From JANQMX01 sp965247175 (GTDB taxonomy: Bacteria > Pseudomonadota > Alphaproteobacteria > Kiloniellales > DSM-21159): DNA of 64,000 bases. Made by a program: the position numbers and the translations under genes. The stretch is taken from NCBI GenBank assembly GCA_965247175.1, contig OZ252006.1, positions 1 to 64,000 on the forward strand. Direction: 5' to 3'. The notes under the pieces are model-generated. The model was not told the DNA's origin. It did no database searches and was given only the letters and a program-made list of their open reading frames with translations. Below are positions 50,471 to 59,433 of this stretch, piece after piece (position 1 is the first letter of the stretch; the number at the start of each line of letters is the position of its first letter).

Positions 50471-51349
50471 ATGCGCTTTCGATCCTATGACAGTCTCCGC
50501 GTTTTCGATGTTGTCGCACGCCATCTCAGCTTCACTGCAGCCGCTGAGGAGCTAAACCTCTCCAAGGGCACGGTCAGCTATCAGATTGCTCGGTTGGAGG
50601 AAGAGCTCGGCTTTACGATCTTCGTGCGAAAGCATCGCGGCATCGCCCTCACCGAAAGGGGGGAGCGGCTGTGGCAGGCGGCGCAGCCGGCCTTTCGCAG
50701 TCTTGAGCGAGAGATCGCCGAGCTGAGAGGCAGCGAGGACGACGCACGCATTACGGTCGGTCTCTCGACCTACTTTGCTTCGCGCTGGCTTTCGCCCCGG
50801 CTGATGACCTTTATTGCGGCGCATCCCGGCGTCGCGCTGCGCCTGCAACCGGCTATCGATCTGATCGGCCTGGCACAGCAAGGCATTGATATGGCTATAC
50901 GCTGGGGCAAGGGACGCTGGAGAGATTGCCAGATCGAGCCGCTCCTTTCTTGTCCAGCCTTTCCGACAGCGGGGGCGGCGATTCAAACGCGCGTTGCTGC
51001 CAAAGGACTGGCGGCAGTACTGCCTGAGCTCCCTCTGCTGCACGACCGGGACCGCAGTGAAGCCTGGCAGGACTGGCACAGAGCGGCGGGGCTGCCCTAT
51101 CGCCCGACGCGCGATGATCTCGTCATTCCGGACCCCAACGTTCGCGTTCAGGCCGTAATCGACGGACAAGGCATAGCTGTCAACGACAGGCTAATCGGCG
51201 AAGAGCTGGCAAGGGACAGGCTTTTCCAGATCTCCGAGGTGGCGCTCGACGACTACGGCTACTTCCTCGCCTACGCGGACGATGCCCTCGACAATCCGGC
51301 ACTTCGCTTGTTCCACAACTGGTTGGTGGAGGAGGCCAAGGTTGCGTGA
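50471..51349 (+). CDS. LysR family regulator (GcvA-like)
   Basis: A 292-residue LysR regulator. The HTH is in RVFDVVARHLSFTAAAEELN and LSKGTVSYQIARLEEELG; this KGTVS variant and the AIRWGKGRW motif in the effector domain are features of the GcvA group. It is divergent from the MttB/GcvT genes across 156 bases, the usual place for a regulator of that pair. Its effector may be a methylated amine or glycine-derived metabolite, which is inference. Confidence 0.9.
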   Translation: MRFRSYDSLRVFDVVARHLSFTAAAEELNLSKGTVSYQIARLEEELGFTIFVRKHRGIALTERGERLWQAAQPAFRSLEREIAELRGSEDDARITVGLSTYFASRWLSPRLMTFIAAHPGVALRLQPAIDLIGLAQQGIDMAIRWGKGRWRDCQIEPLLSCPAFPTAGAAIQTRVAAKGLAAVLPELPLLHDRDRSEAWQDWHRAAGLPYRPTRDDLVIPDPNVRVQAVIDGQGIAVNDRLIGEELARDRLFQISEVALDDYGYFLAYADDALDNPALRLFHNWLVEEAKVA

Positions 51350-51455
51350 CCTGTTTCGTCCTACAAACGTCTTGCTGGCGAGCAGTGAAGAAGCTGCGCT
51401 AGCGTGGAGCGCCAGGAGCGGTATCCTCTGCGCCTGACAACTCCAGGGGGCGGGA

Positions 51456-52544
51456 ATGGAGATCGGCGGTTCATCCCAGGACGAGGGACCCTTCGTCAGG
51501 CGTGCCATGCAGGCGGCGATCGGCATCGGCTTATTGCTGCTGCTGATTTATTGGTGCTTCACCATCCTCAAACCGTTCCTGGCGCCGATCGTCTGGGGCA
51601 TCATCATTGCGGTTGCCACCTATCCGCTCTTCGTCCGACTTCAGGCCGTCCTGGGCGGGCGCCGTATGCTCAGCGCTGCGGTCTATGTGGTTGTTGGCCT
51701 TTTCGTTCTGATTGTCCCATCACTCATCCTGGCCGGCACGCTGGTAGACGGGCTGCGCACTCTGGCAAGCGCGATGACCCAGGGGTCCCTGGAGATCCCG
51801 GCACCGCCTCAGGTCGTTGAGACTTGGCCTCTGATTGGTGGGCCGCTGTACCGCTTTTGGGATCTGGCATCGACCAACCTGCAGGCGGCACTCGGACGGA
51901 TTGGGCCCGAGCTGAACGCGATCGGCAGTTGGATGCTGGCCTTCGTCGGCCAGATCGGCATCGGTCTGCTGCATTTCGTTATCGCCATTTTCATCGCGGC
52001 GGCCCTCTTGGCCAACGCCTCCGGCGGAGAGCGGGTCGCTCACGAGCTTGCCATAAGGTTGGTGGGCGATCGCGGAAGTGCCTATGTCGATTTGGCGCGA
52101 GCGACGATCCGCAGCGTGGCTCGGGGGATCCTCGGCGTTGCCCTGCTGCAGTCCATCCTGGCCGGGCTCGGCTTCTTGGCTGTGGGCATTCCCGCGGCGG
52201 GGCTCCTGGCGCTGGTCTGCCTCATTCTGATCGTCCTGCAGGTCGGGCCGGTGCCGGTCCTGCTGCCGGCGGTGATCTACGTCTTCTCGTCCGCCGATAC
52301 GACGACAGCGATCATTTTCCTGATCTGGTGCGTCTTCGTGACGTCGATCGATAACGTCTTGAAGCCTCTGCTGTTGGGTCGCGGCGTTAACGTGCCGATG
52401 CTGGTGATCTTTCTGGGAGCGATCGGGGGCGTGCTGTCCTCCGGCATCTTGGGGCTCTTCGTCGGACCGGTGGTTCTGGCGCTGGGCTACAGCGTGCTCA
52501 AGGCTTGGCTTGAGGACACCCGTCAAGGCGCGGCTGCACCGTAA
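51456..52544 (+). CDS. AI-2E family transporter
   Basis: A 362-residue integral membrane protein with about eight helices. The family pattern is seen at the ends: FAPIVWGIIIAVATYPLFVRL-like LAPIVWGIIIAVATYPLF near residue 45, and the end VLSSGILGLFVGPVVLALGYS. Members export diverse small molecules or act as Na+/H+ antiporters; the link to autoinducer-2 is for one member only. An ATG at 51456 follows caggggg. The function of this copy is unknown. Confidence 0.9.
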   Translation: MEIGGSSQDEGPFVRRAMQAAIGIGLLLLLIYWCFTILKPFLAPIVWGIIIAVATYPLFVRLQAVLGGRRMLSAAVYVVVGLFVLIVPSLILAGTLVDGLRTLASAMTQGSLEIPAPPQVVETWPLIGGPLYRFWDLASTNLQAALGRIGPELNAIGSWMLAFVGQIGIGLLHFVIAIFIAAALLANASGGERVAHELAIRLVGDRGSAYVDLARATIRSVARGILGVALLQSILAGLGFLAVGIPAAGLLALVCLILIVLQVGPVPVLLPAVIYVFSSADTTTAIIFLIWCVFVTSIDNVLKPLLLGRGVNVPMLVIFLGAIGGVLSSGILGLFVGPVVLALGYSVLKAWLEDTRQGAAAP

Positions 52545-52686
52545 GGATACGCTGGTCCGCGAATACCTCCTGAAGGGTGGCTCGACAGAGCGCGGCGTTC
52601 AGCGCAAGCTGTGTTGCCCGGGGACGCCAGGAGAAGCGGGACGCATGCAGGAGGCAGAGGCCCCCACCAACAACAGGGAGGCAACA

Positions 52687-53019
52687 ATGCCGCGCTATCT
52701 GCACCGTGTCAGCTATACCACCGAGGCCGTCCAGGCCTTGGTCAAGCGGCCGCACAACCGCAAGCGTGCAGCCGAGAAGCTTTTCAAGGCTGCGGGCGGA
52801 AAGATGGTCGACATGTACTTCTGCTTCGGCGACTACGATGTGATCGTCATTTCGGAGTTTCCCAACAACGTCGATGCGGCTGCGGTCGCCATGGCCGTCG
52901 GCGCCAGCGGCAGTTTCTCCAGGGTTGACACCACGGTGCTGATCTCGATGAACGAGGCCGTCGACGCCATGAAGAAGTCGGGCGAGTTGACCGGCAGCTA
53001 CAAGGCGCCAGCCGGATAG
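52687..53019 (+). CDS. GYD domain protein
   Basis: A 110-residue small protein. It matches the GYD family by a MPRYLHRVSYTTEAVQALVK start, a FCFGDYDVIVISEFP core (Gly-Asp-Tyr-Asp) and AVAMAVGASGSFSRVDTTVL. The fold is a ferredoxin-like dimer; function unknown. A good ribosome site (cagggaggcaaca) precedes the ATG at 52687; the frame is open upstream into the transporter region, without support. Confidence 0.9.
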   Translation: MPRYLHRVSYTTEAVQALVKRPHNRKRAAEKLFKAAGGKMVDMYFCFGDYDVIVISEFPNNVDAAAVAMAVGASGSFSRVDTTVLISMNEAVDAMKKSGELTGSYKAPAG

Positions 53020-53189
53020 GCGGCGTTTGCCGCGACTAAGAGGCGGTCGTCCTGGTGTGACGGATCGCTGCGCTTGTCGCGGCCGATTGAGATAAGCCAT
53101 AGCGTCTCAACGCTGTCGCCGTTTATTCTACTTCCTCAAGGTGGCGTTCGCCCGTTTGGTGAGCGGTAAGAGCCGAAGAGAGCAGGGGC

Positions 53190-54791
53190 GTGTTGGAGTC
53201 GGTCTTCATTGCGATAGCATTCATGCTTGGGTTCGCCGCCAGGCAGATTTCCCTGCCGCCGCTGGTGGGGTTCCTGGCCGCCGGTTTTGCCTTGAGCGCG
53301 TTCGGTTACGAGAGCAGCCCGCTGCTCAACCAGCTTGCCGATCTTGGCGTGACGCTGCTGCTTTTCTCCATCGGCCTGAAGCTGAAGCTCACGACCTTGC
53401 TGAAACCGGAGGTCTGGGCCGGCGCCAGCCTGCATATGGCCATCACGGTGATCGTGTTCGGCCTTGTCATCTTCGCCCTAAGCGTCACGGGTATTCATCT
53501 TTTCGTCGGCATGGACCTCGCGACCAGCGCGTTGGTCGCTTTTGCGCTCAGCTTTTCCAGCACCGTCTTCGCGGTCAAGACGCTCGAAGAAAAGGGAGAG
53601 ATGAAGTCCCTGCACGGGCGGGTCGCCGTTGGCATCCTGATCATGCAGGACATCATTGCCGTCCTCTTCATCACCTTTTCGACCGGCAAGCTGCCGTCGC
53701 TTTGGGCCTTCGCACTGGTCGGCTTGGTGTTCCTGCGCCCGCTTCTCTACTTCATCATGGATCGCTGCGGTCACGGTGAGTTGGTCCCGCTCTACGGGCT
53801 CTTTGCCGCCTTGGTCCTGGGTGCGGCCGCCTTCAGCTTGGTGGGCTTGAAGGCAGACCTTGGGGCGCTGGTGTTGGGCGTCTTGTTATCCAAGCACCGG
53901 CTCGCCAGCGAGATCTCGGACTCGCTGCTCAGTTTCAAGGACGTGATGCTGGTCGGCTTCTTTCTCAACATAGGTCTGACGGGCAGCCTCACCGCCGAGG
54001 CTGTCATGGTCGCGCTCCTGTTCGTCCTGCTGCTGCCGTTCAAGGTCGGCCTTTTCTTTGCACTCCTGACCCGCTTTCGATTGCGTGCCAGCAGCGCGTC
54101 CTTGGCATCGCTCTCTCTCGCCAACTACAGCGAATTCGGCCTCATCGTCGGCGCAATCGGGGTCACGAACGGATGGTTATCGCCGGACTGGCTGGCCGTC
54201 ATCGCCATCGCCCTGGCCATTACCTTTGTCATCGGGGCGCCGCTCAATGCCATGTCACGCGGGCTCTACGACCGCTTTCACGACCGCCTTGTTCGCTGGC
54301 AGACTGAGAAACGTCATGCGGATGATCAGCCTGTTCACCTGGGCGATGCCCGCATCGCCATCCTCGGCATGGGGCGCATTGGCGCTGCGGCCTACGACCA
54401 CATGCGCTCTCTCTACGGCGACAAAATCGTCGGGGTCGACAGCGACGCCGACAAGGTGGGCGCGCATCAGGCGGAAGGGCGCAATGCCGTGCTCGGCGAC
54501 GCAACCGACGCGGACTTCTGGGACCGGGTGCACCCTGGCGAGGTCAGCTTGGTGATGCTGGCGCTGCCGGAGCTGAGCGCCAACCTGGACATGATCGAGC
54601 GCCTGACCCGCAGCCGCTTCGACGGCATGATCGCGGCGGTGGCCCGCTTCCCGGACGAAGTCGCCGCATTGGAAGCGGCCGGCGTGCACCTGGCGGTGGA
54701 TAGTGTCACCGAGGCCGGCGCCGGCTTCGCCGGTCACGTGCAGCGGCGCCTGGAGGACGAACTGGCGGCCATGGGCATCAAGCCGGACTGA
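53190..54791 (+). CDS. Kef-type monovalent cation:proton antiporter (CPA2)
   Basis: A 533-residue protein. The N-terminal ~380 residues form the CPA2 antiporter core of about 12 helices (LVGFLAAGFALSAFGYESSP, SFSSTVFAVKTLEEKGE, GILIMQDIIAVLF). The C-terminal part has a Rossmann-type RCK domain, ILGMGRIGAAAYDHM with VVGVDSDADKVG-like DKIVGVDSDADKVGAH. It exchanges K+ (or Na+) for H+ across the inner membrane, often in defence against electrophiles or osmotic stress. GTG at 53190 is used; TTG at 53193 is an alternative start. Confidence 0.93.
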   Translation: MLESVFIAIAFMLGFAARQISLPPLVGFLAAGFALSAFGYESSPLLNQLADLGVTLLLFSIGLKLKLTTLLKPEVWAGASLHMAITVIVFGLVIFALSVTGIHLFVGMDLATSALVAFALSFSSTVFAVKTLEEKGEMKSLHGRVAVGILIMQDIIAVLFITFSTGKLPSLWAFALVGLVFLRPLLYFIMDRCGHGELVPLYGLFAALVLGAAAFSLVGLKADLGALVLGVLLSKHRLASEISDSLLSFKDVMLVGFFLNIGLTGSLTAEAVMVALLFVLLLPFKVGLFFALLTRFRLRASSASLASLSLANYSEFGLIVGAIGVTNGWLSPDWLAVIAIALAITFVIGAPLNAMSRGLYDRFHDRLVRWQTEKRHADDQPVHLGDARIAILGMGRIGAAAYDHMRSLYGDKIVGVDSDADKVGAHQAEGRNAVLGDATDADFWDRVHPGEVSLVMLALPELSANLDMIERLTRSRFDGMIAAVARFPDEVAALEAAGVHLAVDSVTEAGAGFAGHVQRRLEDELAAMGIKPD

Positions 54792-55315
54792 GCGCACTGA
54801 ACGAGTGTGACGGAATGCACAATTCGCAGCGTGAACTGTGATTTATTTAACAATACGACGGATGAATGTATTTTTTTTATCACAAGGCGCCGCCGCCAGA
54901 AGGCGTAGCCTCTTTCTGTGTCGACCCGCATGTGCCGGGGGAACGCCGTCATGGAGAGTCTTCGAGACCAATCCGTGAAGGCGCGGCAGGCGGAGTCGGC
55001 AGCTTAGGGATCGAGGGGGTTTAATCGTGGCGATGCTGCAACGATGACAGAGTGCTAACTCCGGATGCTGTTCCGGGGCAGCTTTGTGCTGCGCCAGGGT
55101 CCAGGCCGGAGCCAGCCAGATTCAATTCCAGCAGGCCGGTGCCGTTTCGCTAGGAACGGACAGCCGGCAGGTCAGTGGCTCTTTCCGCTGCGCGCTTTGC
55201 CGTCGGCCGGCAGTGCCGTCCGCACTCTCCTCGAAACACTGAAACGCCAAGAGGACACCGCTTGTTCTTGACGAGCGTGCCTGCCCGGCAGGAGTGGCGG
55301 TGGAAAGGAGCTACG
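54792..55315. other. Long leader region ahead of the Cys-rich protein
   Basis: No gene is supported. The stretch 54825-54890 is AT-rich with an eight-T run (54871-54878). TGTGAT (54837-54842) and ATCACA (54879-54884) are reverse complements 36 bases apart; this is too far apart for a CRP/FNR site, but could form a long stem. A short inverted repeat CCTGC/GCAGG (55280-55292) lies just before the ribosome site of the next gene. The GC dip suggests a promoter region or imported DNA. Confidence 0.45.
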
Positions 55316-56656
55316 ATGACCAGCTTGACGGATAAACCGACGAAGGTGAATGAGATTCCCTGTTGTCCGGTGCTCACGCCAGAGCCCTGTTGCGATCGGT
55401 TGACCTTCGATTACCGTCTGATCAATCGCATCGGCGACATTCCCGTCGAGGTGAAGATCAGCGTCCTGTTCGAACGCTGCCCCGGACCTCTCTCACTGGG
55501 CGACCTGGTCTACTCGACGACGCTGTTGCCCGGCGAGCGGGTGCGTCTGTTCAGCGCCAGCCGCAAGAACCGTTTCACCTTCGATCGCGAGTCCGAGGTC
55601 AGCTACCGTCACGAGCAGACATCGGAAGAGAGCTTCTACATGAGCTCCATGAGCCGCTTCATGTCCGATCTGTCGGTGCGGGAGGATATCGACTCCGATC
55701 GTTCCAGTTCCGGTTCGTTCAAGACGGACGGCAGCGTGTCCGGGGCGCTCGAGACCTTCTTCTTCGGGCCGTCGGCCAGCGCCAGCGGTTCGCACAATGC
55801 CTCTTCCTCGCTCGACTTCACCCGCGAGCTGCGCAGCCATGCCGAGTCCTCGCATGAGCGTTCGGTCCAGGCGACGCGTGCGGCGAGCTCGGTTTCCGTC
55901 GGCGAGGTGCAGAGCCGCGTCCACGCGGAAGGGGAGTCGGAAAGCACCTTCGAGTCGGCGACCCGGACGCTCCATAACCCCAACCGCTGTCATGCGGTGA
56001 CCTATTTCGCCTATCAGATCGACAAGACGCAGATCATCCGCTTCAGGATCACGGCGATCACACGGCGCGTCGTCGACTCGGCGGCCGACAGCAAGGTGGA
56101 AGTTCTGCCACCACGCTACTCGGGCGAGGTCTCGGTCATTCCGCAGGGCGTTCTGGCGACCGACAAGCAACGGGTCACGGTCGAGTCCGTTGCCCGCGGG
56201 AGCGGAGCGGCCGACCGTGCCGGATTGATCTCGACCGGCGGCGATGCGAGCCCGCAGTTCGAAGGTCGGTTCGTCGGCGTGCAGTCCACTGTCGGGCAGC
56301 GGTTCAAGGCGGCGCAGCCGATTTCTCGCGAGGAGCGGGAGAAGGCGCTGAGAGCCGTGGACGAAGATCTCGTCTCGGCCGGGCTGCTCGATCAGGTCGG
56401 CGGCAGCGTCAATCCGAAGTTGGCCGCGGAGCTGTCCTTCGAGATCAAGACCTGCCTGCCGACGCCGGCCATTCTGGTCAAAGGCTGCCTCGACGACTGT
56501 AACGTCTGTGAGCCGGCACTGCAGAGCGAGATCAAGCTGGACCTCACCCGCAAGGAGCTCGAGAACAAGCTGCTCGCGAAGCAGATCGAGCTGCTCGAGA
56601 AGTCGCAGGAGTATCGCTGCTGTCCGGCTGGCGAGGAAGAAGAGAACGACGACTGA
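55316..56656 (+). CDS. Unrecognised cysteine- and serine-rich cytoplasmic-type protein
   Basis: A 446-residue protein with no signal peptide and no membrane helix. It has 12 cysteines, several in pairs or clusters: Cys16-17, Cys25-26, Cys391/395/398 (CLDDCNVC) and Cys435-436 (YRCCP). Residues ~60-120 look like a beta-rich motif (LLPGERVRLFSASRKNRF, then SEVSYRHEQTSEES), ~120-215 is Ser-rich, ~405-433 is a charged helix likely to be a coiled coil, and the tail is acidic (GEEEENDD). ATG has a strong AAAGGAG upstream. I recognise no family. It may bind metal through the cysteines. The neighbours do not suggest a role. Confidence 0.8.
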   Translation: MTSLTDKPTKVNEIPCCPVLTPEPCCDRLTFDYRLINRIGDIPVEVKISVLFERCPGPLSLGDLVYSTTLLPGERVRLFSASRKNRFTFDRESEVSYRHEQTSEESFYMSSMSRFMSDLSVREDIDSDRSSSGSFKTDGSVSGALETFFFGPSASASGSHNASSSLDFTRELRSHAESSHERSVQATRAASSVSVGEVQSRVHAEGESESTFESATRTLHNPNRCHAVTYFAYQIDKTQIIRFRITAITRRVVDSAADSKVEVLPPRYSGEVSVIPQGVLATDKQRVTVESVARGSGAADRAGLISTGGDASPQFEGRFVGVQSTVGQRFKAAQPISREEREKALRAVDEDLVSAGLLDQVGGSVNPKLAAELSFEIKTCLPTPAILVKGCLDDCNVCEPALQSEIKLDLTRKELENKLLAKQIELLEKSQEYRCCPAGEEEENDD

Positions 56657-56692
56657 CGCTCGGCTTCCCTTTCGGAAGTATATCGAGAACGG

Positions 56693-57814
56693 TCAATGTG
56701 GGTCAGCGGCGCGTCGGCTTCGTCGGCGCGCCGGCTGAACCTGACGGTTCGGACTGGGGAAGGAACGGAACTGGAAGGGCACGCGTCCTTCCAGTTTGTC
56801 CTGAGATGGCGCAAGGCCAAACCGCTGCCGATAGGCGCGGGCGAAATACTCCCGGGATGAGAAGCCGCAGGCGACGGCGACCTCCAGAATGGAGAGGTCG
56901 GTTTGCATGAGAATGCTGCGGGCTCGATCGAGCCGGACCTCCAGATAGTACTGCACGGCGGTGACGCCGGTATGCGCTTTGAACAAACGTTCGAGCTGCC
57001 GTTGCGAGATGCTGGCCCGCTTGGCGATTGCGGCCAGAGGCAGCGGCGCTTCGAGGGTGCGCTCCATGGCGGCGATGGCGCGACGCAAGGTCTCTGGCAT
57101 GGCGTAGCCGGCCGGCTCATGAATGGCGGAGTCCTGGCCTTCGCTGCCGGCGCGTAAGCGGTCATGAAAGATGTAGCGGGCGGCCGCATTGGCGAGATCG
57201 AGCCCGAAGCGTCGGCGGATCATCTCCAGCGCCAGGTCGCTCGAGGCCGTGCCGCCGCAGCAGGTCAGCCGCTCATCGTCGATGACGAACAGGTCCTCGG
57301 TGATCTCCAACTCGGGAAAGAGCTCACGGCAGGCGGCGATATGCTCGTAGTGAACCGTTGCCCGCCGCCCCGCCAGAAGTCCGGCGAAGGCGAGGACGAA
57401 GGCACCAGTGTCGATTGCACCGAGCGCTGCGCCGCGTCGCGCATGTTGCTTGAGCCAGTCGAAGAGCCGCCGGTCGCGATAGGCCTCGGGCGCCCAGCTT
57501 GCGCTTAAGAAGACATAGTCATAGGGGCCTTCAGCCTCTTGCAGCGTACGCGTGCTTGCGACCTGCAGGCCGTTGCTGGCCGACAGGGCATCTCCTTCAA
57601 GGGAGACCATGTCCCAGTCGTAGAGTGTGCTGCCGGTCAGGTAGTTCGCTGCACGGAAGGGGTCGAGGAAGGCCATGGTCGCGAGCGCGTTGAAGGCCGG
57701 CAGCAGAAGGACGGCGATGGAGGTTGCGTCTTTTGCGAGCGGCGCCTGCCCAGCGCTCGACGGGATCGATTCGGCACCTCGCACCAGAGCTTGGGCGGAA
57801 AACTTCCTGTTCAT
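56693..57814 (-). CDS. GlxA/GbdR-type AraC regulator (DJ-1 domain plus AraC HTH)
   Basis: A 373-residue regulator. An N-terminal glutamine-amidotransferase-like (DJ-1/PfpI) domain (about 30-225, with GAIDTGAFVLAFAGLL) is followed by an AraC HTH (AIAKRASISQRQLERLFKAHTG and VAVACGFSSREYFARAYRQRFG). The same class includes GbdR, CdhR and SouR, which sense betaine, carnitine and sarcosine. The ATG at 57814 is preferred over 57919. It is divergent from the betC operon, 64 bases away, and very likely controls it. The effector is inferred, not shown. Confidence 0.92.
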   Translation of the reverse strand: MNRKFSAQALVRGAESIPSSAGQAPLAKDATSIAVLLLPAFNALATMAFLDPFRAANYLTGSTLYDWDMVSLEGDALSASNGLQVASTRTLQEAEGPYDYVFLSASWAPEAYRDRRLFDWLKQHARRGAALGAIDTGAFVLAFAGLLAGRRATVHYEHIAACRELFPELEITEDLFVIDDERLTCCGGTASSDLALEMIRRRFGLDLANAAARYIFHDRLRAGSEGQDSAIHEPAGYAMPETLRRAIAAMERTLEAPLPLAAIAKRASISQRQLERLFKAHTGVTAVQYYLEVRLDRARSILMQTDLSILEVAVACGFSSREYFARAYRQRFGLAPSQDKLEGRVPFQFRSFPSPNRQVQPARRRSRRAADPH

Positions 57815-57833
57815 GGCGAAAATATACAGGTCT

Positions 57834-57849
57834 TTCCGAAAATCCGGAA
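57834..57849. promoter_or_regulatory. Short inverted repeat between regulator and betC
   Basis: TTCCG (57834-57838) and CGGAA (57845-57849) are perfect reverse complements across six bases in the 64-base divergent region. The spacing suits a dimeric regulator, but arms of five bases are not decisive. AraC-type regulators often bind direct repeats instead. Confidence 0.3.
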
Positions 57850-57878
57850 GAGACTGAGGGTCTTGACCGGAGGACGCC

Positions 57879-59399
57879 ATGGCAGGGAGAGGTCGACAGC
57901 CGAACATTGTGCTGATCATGGCCGATCAGCTGGCGCCTCAGTTCTTGCCTTGCTACGGCCACCCGGTGGTCAAGGCACCGACGATCGCGCGGCTGGCCGA
58001 CGAAGGGGTCGTGTTCGACGCCGCCTACACCAACTCGCCGCTCTGTGCACCTTCCCGCTTCTCCATGATGAGCGGGCGCCTACCCTCCAAGATCGCGGCC
58101 TGGGACAACGCCGTCGAGTTTCCCGCCGAGATACCGACCTTCGCGCACTACCTAGCCGCTGAAGGCTACCACTCCTGCCTCAGCGGCAAGATGCACTTCG
58201 TCGGTCCCGATCAGCTGCACGGCTTCGAGGCGCGTCTGACCACCGATGTCTATCCGGCCGATTTCACCTGGCATCCGGAGTGGGACCGGCCGGGAGAGCC
58301 GCTCGACTGGTACCACACCATGGAGGTCGTGAAGCAGGCCGGGGTCTGCACGCGCTCCCTCTACCTCGACTACGATGACGAAGCGGTGTTCCACGCCAAG
58401 CGCTATCTCTTCGAGCGCGCGCGGGCGGATGACGGCGCACCTTTCCTGCTGACGCTGGCAATGATCCAGCCGCACGATCCCTATCTCTGCCGGCAGAAGA
58501 CCTGGGACCTCTATCGAGACGAAGATATCGACCTGCCGAAGACGCCCCATGGCAGCGTTGCCGAAGACCCGCACTCGGCGCGGCTGCGCCAGGTCTACGG
58601 CGCCAGTGATGTCGAAGTTGACGACGCGATGCTGCGTCGGGCCCGTCGCGCCTACTACGGGTCGATCTTCGATGTCGACCGCAAGATTGGCGAGGTCTTG
58701 CGAGCCCTGGAGGAAACGGGTTTCGCGGACGACACGGTGGTCGTCTTCACCGCCGACCACGGGGACATGCTGGGCGAGCGCGGGCTCTGGTTCAAGATGA
58801 GCTTCTTCGAGCATTCGGCGCGGGTGCCGTTGATCGTCCATGCGCCGCAGCGCTTCGCACCACGCCGCGTTGCTGCCGCCGTGTCGCTGGTCGATCTCTT
58901 GCCGACCTTCGTCGAGATGGCGCGCGACGGGGATGCCGGCGACTACGCAACGCCCTTGGAGGGTCGCTCGCTGCTGCCCCACCTGACGGGCGTTGGCGGC
59001 CATGACGAGGTGATCGGCGAGTACTATGGCGAGGGGACCCAGGAGCCAATCTTCATGGTCCGTCGCGGCGCCCGGAAGTTCGTCCAGGCGGACGGCGATC
59101 CCGATCAGCTCTACGATCTGGAAAGCGACCCGCGGGAGACCCGCAACCTCGCGGCTGATCCTGGGGAGTGTGTCGCCGTCGCGGGCTTGCGGCAGGAGAT
59201 CGCCACGACCTACGACACGGCCGCGCTCAAGCGGAGCGTGCTCGAGAGCCAGGGCCGCCGCCGGCTGTTGAAAGGCGTGATGCTGAAGCAAGGTCTCTCG
59301 TGGGACTACCAGCCGCAGCAGGACGCCGCGTGCGCCTACGTGCGCAACAATCAACCGATCTATGAACTGGAGAAGAAGGGCCGCTTTCCGCGCCTGTAG
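57879..59399 (+). CDS. betC: Choline-sulfatase
   Basis: A 506-residue sulfatase. The Cys-type signature LCAPSR (Cys56-x-Pro58-x-Arg60) marks the residue that becomes formylglycine. Metal ligands are Asp16 near the N-terminus (PNIVLIMADQ) and the TADHGDMLGERG region; GKMHFVG is also characteristic of BetC. It releases choline from choline-O-sulfate in the cytoplasm. The C-terminal YELEKKGRFPRL tail is typical of the family. It heads a rightward operon with a Rieske oxygenase, two SDRs, an aldehyde dehydrogenase and a carnitine dehydrogenase. Confidence 0.93.
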   Translation: MAGRGRQPNIVLIMADQLAPQFLPCYGHPVVKAPTIARLADEGVVFDAAYTNSPLCAPSRFSMMSGRLPSKIAAWDNAVEFPAEIPTFAHYLAAEGYHSCLSGKMHFVGPDQLHGFEARLTTDVYPADFTWHPEWDRPGEPLDWYHTMEVVKQAGVCTRSLYLDYDDEAVFHAKRYLFERARADDGAPFLLTLAMIQPHDPYLCRQKTWDLYRDEDIDLPKTPHGSVAEDPHSARLRQVYGASDVEVDDAMLRRARRAYYGSIFDVDRKIGEVLRALEETGFADDTVVVFTADHGDMLGERGLWFKMSFFEHSARVPLIVHAPQRFAPRRVAAAVSLVDLLPTFVEMARDGDAGDYATPLEGRSLLPHLTGVGGHDEVIGEYYGEGTQEPIFMVRRGARKFVQADGDPDQLYDLESDPRETRNLAADPGECVAVAGLRQEIATTYDTAALKRSVLESQGRRRLLKGVMLKQGLSWDYQPQQDAACAYVRNNQPIYELEKKGRFPRL

Positions 59400-59433
59400 C
59401 GCGCGGGAGCCCTGACGAGACAAGGGAGACGAG

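Noticed and set aside
54951..55007. 18-codon open frame starting MESLRDQSVKARQAE
   Set aside because: Too short, no clear ribosome site and no supporting context.
55065..55271. 68-codon open frame before the Cys-rich gene
   Set aside because: Arg/Pro/Ser-rich composition typical of chance frames, no ribosome site, and a different frame from the credible gene.
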